NCBI RefSeq assembly: GCF_002204795.1
Contig: NZ_NIXO01000005.1
Coordinates: forward strand, 1 to 64,000
Reading direction: 5' to 3'
Length of the DNA: 64,000 bases
Source of the DNA: Pseudomonas sp. K2I15
GTDB lineage: Bacteria; Pseudomonadota; Gammaproteobacteria; Pseudomonadales; Pseudomonadaceae
The position numbers were made by a program, and so were the translations under genes. This document shows, in pieces, positions 9,460 through 16,542 of the stretch. The first letter of the stretch is position 1. Every line of letters begins with the position of its first letter. Below the pieces are notes generated by a model. The model was not told the origin of the DNA, did no database searches, and saw only the letters and a list, made by a program, of their open reading frames with translations.

Positions 9460-10965
9460 ATGAATAATAAAAACAACGAAAATAGTATTCGCAACATAGA
9501 AACCAACGGCGTCGAACAGATCCCGGACCACGAACGTACCGCCGGGCCGAAGGATTTGTTTCGCCTGATTTTCGGCGGTGCCAACACCTTCGCCACCGCC
9601 GTGCTGGGGAGCTTTCCGGTGCTGTTTGGCTTGTCGTTCCAGGCCGGCGCCTGGGCGATTGTGCTGGGCGTGCTGGTGGGTGCGGTGATCCTCGCGCCCA
9701 TGGGCCTGTTCGGGCCGCTCAATGGCACCAATAACGCCGTGTCTTCCGGTGCGCACTTTGGTGTGCACGGGCGGATTGTCGGCTCGTTCCTGTCGCTGCT
9801 GACGGCCATCGCATTCTTCTCACTGTCGGTGTGGAGTTCAGGCGATGCGCTGGTGGGTGGTGCGAAACGGCTGGTGGGCTTGCCAGAAACCGACCTGACC
9901 CTGGGCCTGGCCTACGGCGTGTTCGCCATTCTCGTACTGACGGTGTGCATCTACGGCTTTCGCTTCATGCTGTGGGTCAACCGCATTGCCGTGTGGGCGG
10001 CGAGCCTGCTGTTCCTGCTGGGCATCTTCGCCTTCGCACCCACCTTTGATAGCCACTTCGCCGGCACCGTTGCCCTCGGCCAGACCGGTTTCTGGGCGGC
10101 GTTTATCGGTGCGGCACTGGTGGCCATGAGCAACCCGATTTCCTTCGGGGCGTTCCTCGGTGACTGGTCGCGCTACATCCCGCGGGAAACCTCAAAGATG
10201 CGGATCATGCTGGCGGTGGTGTTCGCGCAGATCGCCACCTTGATCCCGTTCCTGTTCGGCCTGGCCACCGCGACCATCGTAGCGATCAAGGCACCGGACT
10301 ACATCGCATCCAACAACTATGTCGGCGGCCTGCTGGCCGTGGCGCCGAGCTGGTTCTTCCTGCCGGTGTGCCTGATCGCGGTAATCGGCGGCATGTCCAC
10401 CGGCACCACCTCGCTATATGGCACCGGGCTGGACATGTCCAGCGTGTTCCCACGGTTGCTGTCGCGGGTCAAGGCGACGCTGCTGATCGGGGTGATGTCG
10501 ATTGCCTTCATCTTTATCGGACGTTTCGCCGCCAACCTGGTGCAGAGCGTGTCGACCTTCGCCGTGCTGATCATCACCTGCACCACACCGTGGATGGTGA
10601 TGATGATCATCGGCCTGATCGTACGCCGGGGTTATTACTGCCCGGACGACCTGCAAGTGTTCACTCGCGGTGAAACCGGCGGGCGCTACTGGTTCAGCCA
10701 CGGCTGGAACTGGCGCGGCCTGGGGGCCTGGATCCCGAGTGCGCTGGTGGGCCTGTGCTTCGTCAACCTGCCGGGGCAGTTTGTCGGGCCACTGGGCAAC
10801 CTCGCCGACGGCATCGACATCAGTTTGCCGGTGACGCTTGGCCTGGCCTCGCTGGTGTACCTGACGCTGCTTCGCGTGTTCCCTGAACCGGCTTCCGTCT
10901 ACGGGCCGACGGTGGCGAGGAAGCTTGCTCCCGTTCGACTGCGCAGCAGTCGCGAGGTCGCCTGA
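9460..10965 (+). CDS. NCS1-family permease (gbu operon)
   Basis: This 501-residue cytosine/purine-type nucleobase:cation symporter has about 12 hydrophobic segments after a polar N-terminus. LIFGGANTFATAVLGSFPVL is in the first helix and SFGAFLGDWSRYIP in the middle, both NCS1 signatures. Substrate is inferred from the operon: guanidinobutyrate or a related guanidino compound. The last roughly 18 codons and the stop lie inside a REPIN (10912-11027), so the C-terminal tail (VARKLAPVRLRSSREVA) is repeat-encoded and not ancestral. Confidence 0.88.
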   Translation: MNNKNNENSIRNIETNGVEQIPDHERTAGPKDLFRLIFGGANTFATAVLGSFPVLFGLSFQAGAWAIVLGVLVGAVILAPMGLFGPLNGTNNAVSSGAHFGVHGRIVGSFLSLLTAIAFFSLSVWSSGDALVGGAKRLVGLPETDLTLGLAYGVFAILVLTVCIYGFRFMLWVNRIAVWAASLLFLLGIFAFAPTFDSHFAGTVALGQTGFWAAFIGAALVAMSNPISFGAFLGDWSRYIPRETSKMRIMLAVVFAQIATLIPFLFGLATATIVAIKAPDYIASNNYVGGLLAVAPSWFFLPVCLIAVIGGMSTGTTSLYGTGLDMSSVFPRLLSRVKATLLIGVMSIAFIFIGRFAANLVQSVSTFAVLIITCTTPWMVMMIIGLIVRRGYYCPDDLQVFTRGETGGRYWFSHGWNWRGLGAWIPSALVGLCFVNLPGQFVGPLGNLADGIDISLPVTLGLASLVYLTLLRVFPEPASVYGPTVARKLAPVRLRSSREVA

Positions 10966-11027
10966 TGAATTGCGTGGAGCAGATTGGGGCTGCTGCGCAG
11001 CCCAACGGGAGCAAGCTCCCTCGCCAC
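10912..11027. repeat. REPIN overlapping the NCS1 permease stop
   Basis: The outer arms are GTGGCGAGGAAGCTTGCTCC (from 10912) and the inverted GGAGCAAGCTCCCTCGCCAC (ending 11027), with inner self-complementary stretches CGACTGCGCAGCAGTCG and GGGGCTGCTGCGCAGCCC. The permease stop codon at 10963-10965 lies inside it. The same half-unit occurs singly at 26-49. Confidence 0.88.
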
Positions 11028-11076
11028 ACAGCCCGCTTTAGCCGCTCATAAAAAAGACAATCGGAGACTCGCCGCC

Positions 11077-12459
11077 ATGGCATTAGATCTATTCGTCGTC
11101 CTCATCTACGCCGCCGGCATGCTGGTGCTCGGCTACTACGGCATGCGCCGCGCCAAGACCCATGAAGACTACCTGGTGGCGGGCCGCAACCTCGGCCCGA
11201 CGCTGTACATGGGCACCATGGCCGCCACCGTGTTGGGCGGTGCGTCCACCGTCGGCACCGTGCGCCTGGGTTATGTACATGGTATTTCCGGTTTCTGGCT
11301 GTGCGCCGCGCTGGGTGCGGGGATCATTGCGTTGAACCTGTTCCTGGCCAAGCCACTGCTGAAGCTGAAAATCTTCACCGTGACCCAGGTCCTGGAAAAG
11401 CGCTACAACCCGATGGCCCGCCAGGCCAGTGCGGTGATCATGCTGGCCTACGCGCTGATGATCGGCGTGACCTCGATCCTGGCGATCGGCACCGTGCTGC
11501 AAGTGCTGTTCGGCCTGCCGTTCTGGATCTCGGTGCTGCTGGGCGGTGGCGTGGTGGTGGTGTATTCGACCATCGGCGGCATGTGGTCGCTGACCCTGAC
11601 CGACATCGTGCAGTTCGTGATCAAGACCGTTGGCCTGATGTTTATCCTGCTGCCGATCTGCCTGTACCGCGTCGGCGGCTGGGATCAACTGGTGGCCAAG
11701 CTGCCCGCGTCGAATTTCAGCTTCACTGAAATCGGCTGGGACACCATCATCACCTACTTCATGATCTACTTCTTCGGCATCCTGATCGGCCAGGACATCT
11801 GGCAACGGGTGTTCACCGCCCGCGACGAAAAGGTCGCCAAGTACGCAGGCACGTTCGCTGGCTTCTACTGCATCCTCTACGGCCTGGCCTGTGCACTGAT
11901 CGGCATGGCCGCCCACGTACTGATCCCGGACCTGGACAACGTCAACAATGCGTTTGCCGCCATCGTCAAAGTTTCGCTGCCGGACGGTATCCGTGGCCTG
12001 GTGATTGCCGCTGCACTGGCCGCGATGATGTCCACCGCCAGCGCCGGCTTGCTCGCCGCCTCCACCGTATTGACCGAAGACCTGCTGCCGCGTCTGCGGG
12101 GTGGCAAGCAGTCGAGCTTAAACATCAACCGCCTGTTTACCTTGCTGACGGGGATTGCCGTGCTGGGTATCGCGCTGGTGGTAACCGACGTGATCAGCGC
12201 GCTGACCCTGGCTTACAACCTGCTGGTGGGCGGTATGTTGATCCCGCTGATCGGGGCGATTTTCTGGAAGCGTGCAACGACCTCCGGGGCGATTACTTCC
12301 ATGGCGCTGGGCTTTGTGACTGCGCTGGTGTTCATGATCAAGGATGGTCTGGATGCCAACACACCGATCTACTACAGCCTGGGCGTGGGCCTGGTGAGTT
12401 TTGTGGTGGTGAGCTTGCTGTCGCGTCGTCCGGAGGCTGTTGCGGCTCGGGCGATCTGA
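11077..12459 (+). CDS. sodium:solute symporter (SSS family) of the gbu operon
   Basis: This 460-residue protein has about 13 transmembrane segments and SSS motifs: AKTHEDYLVAGRNLGP near the N-terminus, GGASTVGTVRLGYVHG and FFGILIGQDIWQRVF. It is a sodium-coupled uptake system, and its position after gbuA suggests a guanidino or related nitrogen compound. The start at 11077 has CGGAGA upstream; an open extension to 10984 runs into the REPIN. The gene ends 28 bp before a strong terminator. A relic of a homologous 3' end is at about 15031-15075. Confidence 0.88.
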   Translation: MALDLFVVLIYAAGMLVLGYYGMRRAKTHEDYLVAGRNLGPTLYMGTMAATVLGGASTVGTVRLGYVHGISGFWLCAALGAGIIALNLFLAKPLLKLKIFTVTQVLEKRYNPMARQASAVIMLAYALMIGVTSILAIGTVLQVLFGLPFWISVLLGGGVVVVYSTIGGMWSLTLTDIVQFVIKTVGLMFILLPICLYRVGGWDQLVAKLPASNFSFTEIGWDTIITYFMIYFFGILIGQDIWQRVFTARDEKVAKYAGTFAGFYCILYGLACALIGMAAHVLIPDLDNVNNAFAAIVKVSLPDGIRGLVIAAALAAMMSTASAGLLAASTVLTEDLLPRLRGGKQSSLNINRLFTLLTGIAVLGIALVVTDVISALTLAYNLLVGGMLIPLIGAIFWKRATTSGAITSMALGFVTALVFMIKDGLDANTPIYYSLGVGLVSFVVVSLLSRRPEAVAARAI

Positions 12460-12487
12460 ACGAATAGTTGAAAGAAGCTTTCTTCAG

Positions 12488-12522
12488 CGGGTGCGACGTC
12501 GGATGTCGCACCCGTTTTTTTT
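12488..12522 (+). terminator. rho-independent terminator of the gbu operon
   Basis: A perfect 10-bp stem (CGGGTGCGAC / GTCGCACCCG) with a 7-nt loop is followed by eight T residues. It ends exactly at the stop codon of the convergent 699-codon gene. Confidence 0.92.
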
Positions 12523-14621
12523 CATTCCCACATTGCCGAAACCGCAGGCGCTTTTGCCTGAATGAGCTCCTGGACCAATGAGGCCCATACTAACCCCTGT
12601 GTTGTGCCCCCGGCATAAGTTGCCCCGGCTACAATTCGGTTGTATGCAGACCAATAAACGATTGAAAGTCCATCTGCTGTGCCGGGCCTGGCACATTCGA
12701 TAATTTGCAAGTCACCACTGTTGATCGCCCGTCGGTAAGACTTTGGAAAGTGCCGGGAAACAGCACCCAGACACGCCTCCAGTATCTGCTCCTTGTACTC
12801 CTGCGCCGAATCGGGCGGAACCTGCCCGCCAGAGACAAGAATGTAGCCCCCGTCCAAGCGGCAATTCATGACGCCGATTGGCAGATCGTACTGCAGCTTG
12901 AGTCCGCGCATGTCGGCACCTTCATTGCCAACAGCGCGCACCTTGAAAAACCAGCCAACGATCGCAACTACCTCTGCTTCCTCTACCCCCATGGCAGTGA
13001 TGACGAAGTGTTCTCTGCTTAGCTCAGCAATTTGAGCCGGGCTCTGATGCTGCGGTAGGAACTGAACCCCTGAGCGCTGCAAAAGCGCCCCTAGCTCATT
13101 CATAAGATGGCTAAACTCCAGATCGTAGCCCGATACCTCAATAGCCCGACCGATCCCAGGGATTCCATAATTTGTCTGGAATTGCAGTTGACCGACCTCT
13201 TTGAGCTCACATCCCGGCTTACCACTCGGCCAAGGCCTGCTTTCGATATCGCATTGCTCGCGGATCGCGGCCTCTATGCCACTGGCGTCGTCCATATAAG
13301 CTCGCACAATCCGCGACCGCGCGAATTGGGCCAACGATGGGTTGTCGGCCAGGAGCTTTTCAAACAGCTCGATACCTGCGCGATTGCACTCAACGGCCAA
13401 ATACTGATTTCCAGAAGTTAGATAATCGTTATATAGGGGCTTTGCCATCGTCTCCGTTGCTGACAGATGGCGCATGTTCACATTCTTATGACTGGCTCCA
13501 TCTCGCTCCTGATTTCCTCCGTAAACTATGACTTGATAATTCGCCAGGCGGAGCATCACGGCTTGGAGCAGGCCGTTGATACCTCTGCCGATGATCGACA
13601 CGCGCGGCGCACCGGCATATGCCTGCTGAGAGGGGATCACCAATGATTGTGCAAGTTTGCGCCTGACAAGACCGCGCAAGGCCGTCAAGCTCAGCTGAAC
13701 CGAGACAGCATAGTCAAGATCGCAATTGCAGGCTTCGGTGGTTGCCGCCTGTGTAGTAAGCGTCGCCGGTTTGCGCCATGTGGAGACACTACAGCCGAGC
13801 GCTTGTGTGCGCATACGAAATGCATCCAATGTATTAAGTCCATAGTCCAATACAAGTTGGATGTCTTCAGCGGTTGCCAGTGTCTGCAAAGCATCACCGC
13901 TGAAGACATCCGGTTTTGCGACGCAGACCAGGCGAGCTTTTTTGTGCATACGCTGAATGAGAGCACGATCAATGCAATGAGTGGATTCATCATTCAGGGA
14001 TATGCATATGGCGACAGCATAGGCATCCTCCAACGCCTCGAGCCAGTTAACGACAAATGACACTCTACTATTGGAGAATACAGTCCCAATATTGTCAGGC
14101 ACTCGCACCTGTCGAACCAACACCTTAATCCGAACATCCGGATCTCGATCAAGTAACAATTTAACGAGTTCTTTGCCCACATTGCCGTATCCCAGTACAC
14201 AGACATCATGGGGTATGGAGCCATCCGCCAGTGTCAGCCAGTGTGCAATATAGGCAGCAACATGCGGCGCGTTGACCCCTGGCATATTGACCACTCGAAT
14301 ATCGTTAGTTTCGCAAAGATCCAGTCGCACCTTATCCAAACTCGTACCTCTGCGGACCAAATAGAGGTCTCCAAAGGGGTGGGATATACGCCATTGTTCT
14401 ATAACGTCTGCGTCGATAATTTGGTCTGCGACAATGATTGTCGTTGGGCGCAGAAGTGCGATTTGTATGAGCAGAGCCTGCTTGGTTAATGTCGGGGGGA
14501 AAAACACTACGTTGCTCGGGGCGTCAGCCTTCCAACATCTTGATGCCGGTGCGATATGTAAGATAATTTCGGTTGTGGCGATGAGTGACGCGGCGACTGG
14601 CGGAACGGAAGAGAGCATCAT
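12522..14621 (-). CDS. two-domain protein: 2-hydroxyacid-dehydrogenase-like half plus DadA-like flavoprotein half
   Basis: The 699 residues form two halves. Residues 1-300 look like a D-2-hydroxyacid dehydrogenase, with the linker DIRVVNMPGVNAPHVAAYIA and a Rossmann loop LGYGNVGKELVK (143-154). The usual catalytic Arg motif (NxARG) reads VAKPDVF and the terminal His motif reads ATLTTQAATTEA, so it may be catalytically dead. Residues 338-690 look like a FAD-dependent D-amino-acid dehydrogenase/oxidase: SIIGRGINGLLQAVML (GxGxxG), then ECARPGTADG and GATYAGGTTQGLVWA. The usual acidic residue after the second strand is absent (VIVYGG). GGAG precedes the ATG. Base composition is lower in GC than the neighbours. 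I do not recognise a named family. Confidence 0.7.
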   Translation of the reverse strand: MMLSSVPPVAASLIATTEIILHIAPASRCWKADAPSNVVFFPPTLTKQALLIQIALLRPTTIIVADQIIDADVIEQWRISHPFGDLYLVRRGTSLDKVRLDLCETNDIRVVNMPGVNAPHVAAYIAHWLTLADGSIPHDVCVLGYGNVGKELVKLLLDRDPDVRIKVLVRQVRVPDNIGTVFSNSRVSFVVNWLEALEDAYAVAICISLNDESTHCIDRALIQRMHKKARLVCVAKPDVFSGDALQTLATAEDIQLVLDYGLNTLDAFRMRTQALGCSVSTWRKPATLTTQAATTEACNCDLDYAVSVQLSLTALRGLVRRKLAQSLVIPSQQAYAGAPRVSIIGRGINGLLQAVMLRLANYQVIVYGGNQERDGASHKNVNMRHLSATETMAKPLYNDYLTSGNQYLAVECNRAGIELFEKLLADNPSLAQFARSRIVRAYMDDASGIEAAIREQCDIESRPWPSGKPGCELKEVGQLQFQTNYGIPGIGRAIEVSGYDLEFSHLMNELGALLQRSGVQFLPQHQSPAQIAELSREHFVITAMGVEEAEVVAIVGWFFKVRAVGNEGADMRGLKLQYDLPIGVMNCRLDGGYILVSGGQVPPDSAQEYKEQILEACLGAVSRHFPKSYRRAINSGDLQIIECARPGTADGLSIVYWSAYNRIVAGATYAGGTTQGLVWASLVQELIQAKAPAVSAMWE

Positions 14622-14687
14622 AGTTCTATCTCCAACAATTTGAACTTACTCATGTCCCGGGGAGAGAAATTCAATAAAACTGGGGCG

Positions 14688-14972
14688 TTACGGAAATGCG
14701 CTGAAGTTTTTCCCGAGAGAAGTTTTCTTGCCTGAATAACTTTCTACGACCTTTAAGTCGACTTCGAGCGCCCCCCCTTGAGGAAGTTTTAGAAACGTAA
14801 ACGATACAAATCCCTCCCTAACGGAACTCAACCTACGCTTATCGTTAGAATTAAATAAGCCAGCCAGCTCCGACAAACTAGTAGTCCAATTCCGACACTT
14901 GAACACCGAAGCCTGATTAACGCGCACAAAGTCGGACGACTTCCGCAATACCGTGGAACTATTAAACGACAT
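14688..14972 (-). CDS. unknown 94-residue ORF upstream of the fused oxidoreductase
   Basis: This short AT-rich ORF starts MSFNSSTVLRKSSDFVRVNQ and ends YSGKKTSLGKNFSAFP. It is rich in Ser, Lys and Phe, with no signal peptide, membrane segment or domain I recognise. It lies 66 bp upstream of the 699-codon gene on the same strand, so it could be the first gene of a two-gene operon or a fragment of something larger. The ribosome-binding site is weak (TTTGGAA close to the ATG). It may not be a real gene. Confidence 0.4.
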   Translation of the reverse strand: MSFNSSTVLRKSSDFVRVNQASVFKCRNWTTSLSELAGLFNSNDKRRLSSVREGFVSFTFLKLPQGGALEVDLKVVESYSGKKTSLGKNFSAFP

Positions 14973-15030
14973 ATTCCAAAGGCATTTCCTGAAATCAGGC
15001 GCCTCTATCCGGACAATCGTTTAGATCGCC

Positions 15031-15122
15031 TTGGGCTTTATCACCGCGTGGGTATTCATGATCAAGGATGGGTAGGACGTAAACACCAGCAGGCGCGGCG
15101 TCGGAAGTCGCACCTGTTTTTT
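15031..15122 (+). pseudogene. relic of a second SSS symporter 3' end with its terminator
   Basis: From 15031 the plus strand reads LGFITAWVFMIKDG then a stop, matching ALGFVTALVFMIKDG near the end of the intact symporter (around 12301-12350), with nucleotide differences throughout. The last 100 or so bases of that gene are missing. A degraded copy of the same terminator type (stem around 15090-15116, then T residues) follows at once. The two copies bracket the foreign segment. This is a fragment, not a functional gene. Confidence 0.65.
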
Positions 15123-15149
15123 CGCCTTTGAGAAACTCACCAAACCCCA

Positions 15150-15180
15150 GAAACGAAAACGTCCGGCCAAAGCCAGACGA
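15150..15180 (-). terminator. terminator downstream of the PA1414-like gene
   Basis: On the minus strand CGTCTGGC and GCCGGACG pair around a TTTG loop (15160-15179), followed by TTTTCGTTT. It would end a transcript running from the small gene at 15285-15407, leaving about 105 nt of 3' untranslated RNA. Confidence 0.6.
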
Positions 15181-15284
15181 AGAATAGAAGTACACAGTAG
15201 CAGGTCATGCTCAATCATGACTTCAATACATAGGCAGAACACCTGGCCGCGCCCAAACAAACATACTTGAGCGCTTTCCAGGAC

Positions 15285-15407
15285 TTACCTGCGACGCGGG
15301 CGACGCTGCTCGTCATCGGTGCGAATTGGCACCGGTTGCAGCGGTGGCTCGATCAAGCCGAGTGCGACGCCGAGGTCGTGCAGCCAGTTTTGCAGTTTCT
15401 CTTTCAT
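15285..15407 (-). CDS. small PA1414-like protein (possible SicX-type transcript)
   Basis: This 40-residue protein (MKEKLQNWLHDLGVALGLIE, then PPLQPVPIRTDDEQRRPRRR) has an amphipathic helix and an Arg-rich tail. The Shine-Dalgarno AAGGGGG lies just upstream and fixes this start; a longer frame to 15503 lacks one. The sequence and the position near gbuA match the small P. aeruginosa gene PA1414 as I recall it. There the transcript is associated with the oxygen-controlled sRNA SicX. Whether an equivalent RNA exists here cannot be seen directly, but long untranslated flanks, a terminator and a possible Anr half-site upstream are compatible. Confidence 0.65.
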   Translation of the reverse strand: MKEKLQNWLHDLGVALGLIEPPLQPVPIRTDDEQRRPRRR

Positions 15408-15520
15408 GGTGCCCCCTTGGGGTAATGCCGAGCGGCTGGAATTCTGTGGCCGCTTCCTACTGATAGTAGTCTTAAGTCCTACGCATTGCTTGAACGAAAC
15501 CACAACGAACTATTACTGAA

Positions 15521-15534
15521 TTGATCAAGATCCT
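15521..15534 (-). promoter_or_regulatory. possible Anr/FNR-type site upstream of the PA1414-like gene
   Basis: On the minus strand AGGATCTTGATCAA has a perfect right half (ATCAA) and a partial left half compared with TTGAT-N4-ATCAA. It lies 114 bp upstream of the start codon. A TACTAT -10-like element at 15463-15468 would place the site further upstream than usual, so this is tentative. Confidence 0.35.
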
Positions 15535-15544
15535 GACGGATCGT

Positions 15545-16441
15545 TCAAGCAATTGCTCGGGTTTCGGTTTCCGGTAGCACCTTGCCCTCTTGTTGCAGGT
15601 CAATCCACGCATTGAGGTTAGCGCCGAGCATGCCCTTGCGCCACATCAACCAGGTGGTAGCGCTGGCAAAAGGCTCCGCCAACGGATGAATGGACACGCT
15701 GTCCTTGCCCGGCAGGCTGTCGAGCATCGATTCAGACATCAATGCAACCCCGGAACCGGCGGTCACACAGGCCAGCATGCCCTGGTAAGACTCGATCTCG
15801 ATGGCCCGGCCCATGGCCACACGGTCGTGGGAAAACCAAGCTTCCAGGCGCGCCCGGTAGGAACAACTGCGTCGGAACGTGAACACCGAGCGGCCGGCAA
15901 CATCCTTCGGCCCACGCACGGGCGGGTGATCCGCTTCGCAAATCAGCAGCAGGCGCTCTTCGCACAGCGGCACGCCATCCAGTGTGGCCAGGGTCAAAGG
16001 CCCATCCACCAGCGCGGCATCCAGGCGCCCGGTGATCAAGCCTTCCAGTAGTTCGCCACTGGGGGCCGACTGCACTTGCAGGTTCACCATCGGATACGCC
16101 TTGTGGTAGCGCGCCAGCAGTTTCGGCAAATGAATCGCCGCCGTGCTGTACATGCTGCCAAGCACAAAGTCGCCCGCCGGTTGCCCGCCTTGCACCGCGC
16201 CATGGGCTTCGTCATGCAGGGCCAGCAGGCGGGCGCTGTAGTCCAGCAGCACTTTGCCTGCGGGAGAAAGCTGCAAGCGTTGGCGCTCGCGCACGAACAG
16301 GTCGACGCCGAGCTGTTCTTCCATCTGTTTGAGCCGGGTCGACAGGTTGGACGGCACCCGGTGCAGACGTTCGGCGGCACGGGTGATGGAGCCCTCCTCG
16401 GCCACGGCCTGGAAAATACGCAATTGACTGAACTCCACCAC
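15545..16441 (-). CDS. LysR-family transcriptional regulator
   Basis: This 298-residue protein has a winged helix at 5-62 (ITRAAERLHRVPSNLSTRLKQ) and a LysR effector domain at 90-290. It is divergent from a YbfB-type MFS transporter gene with a 101-bp gap, so it probably regulates that gene. The sequence resembles the PtrR/YneJ type often annotated next to YbfB-like transporters. Its effector is unknown. Confidence 0.87.
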   Translation of the reverse strand: MVEFSQLRIFQAVAEEGSITRAAERLHRVPSNLSTRLKQMEEQLGVDLFVRERQRLQLSPAGKVLLDYSARLLALHDEAHGAVQGGQPAGDFVLGSMYSTAAIHLPKLLARYHKAYPMVNLQVQSAPSGELLEGLITGRLDAALVDGPLTLATLDGVPLCEERLLLICEADHPPVRGPKDVAGRSVFTFRRSCSYRARLEAWFSHDRVAMGRAIEIESYQGMLACVTAGSGVALMSESMLDSLPGKDSVSIHPLAEPFASATTWLMWRKGMLGANLNAWIDLQQEGKVLPETETRAIA

Positions 16442-16542
16442 CTTTCTCCAAAACTGAACAAGTTACTCACTATTATTCATTTTTAAAGAAAGTCAATCCG
16501 CTTTAGCCTGATGGTCACTCGCTACTCGCAGGAAAAACCGCC

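Noticed and set aside
14995-15260. Two minus-strand open frames of 66 and 79 codons
   Set aside because: They cross the symporter relic, its decayed terminator and the terminator of the PA1414-like gene, with no ribosome-binding site or recognisable protein.
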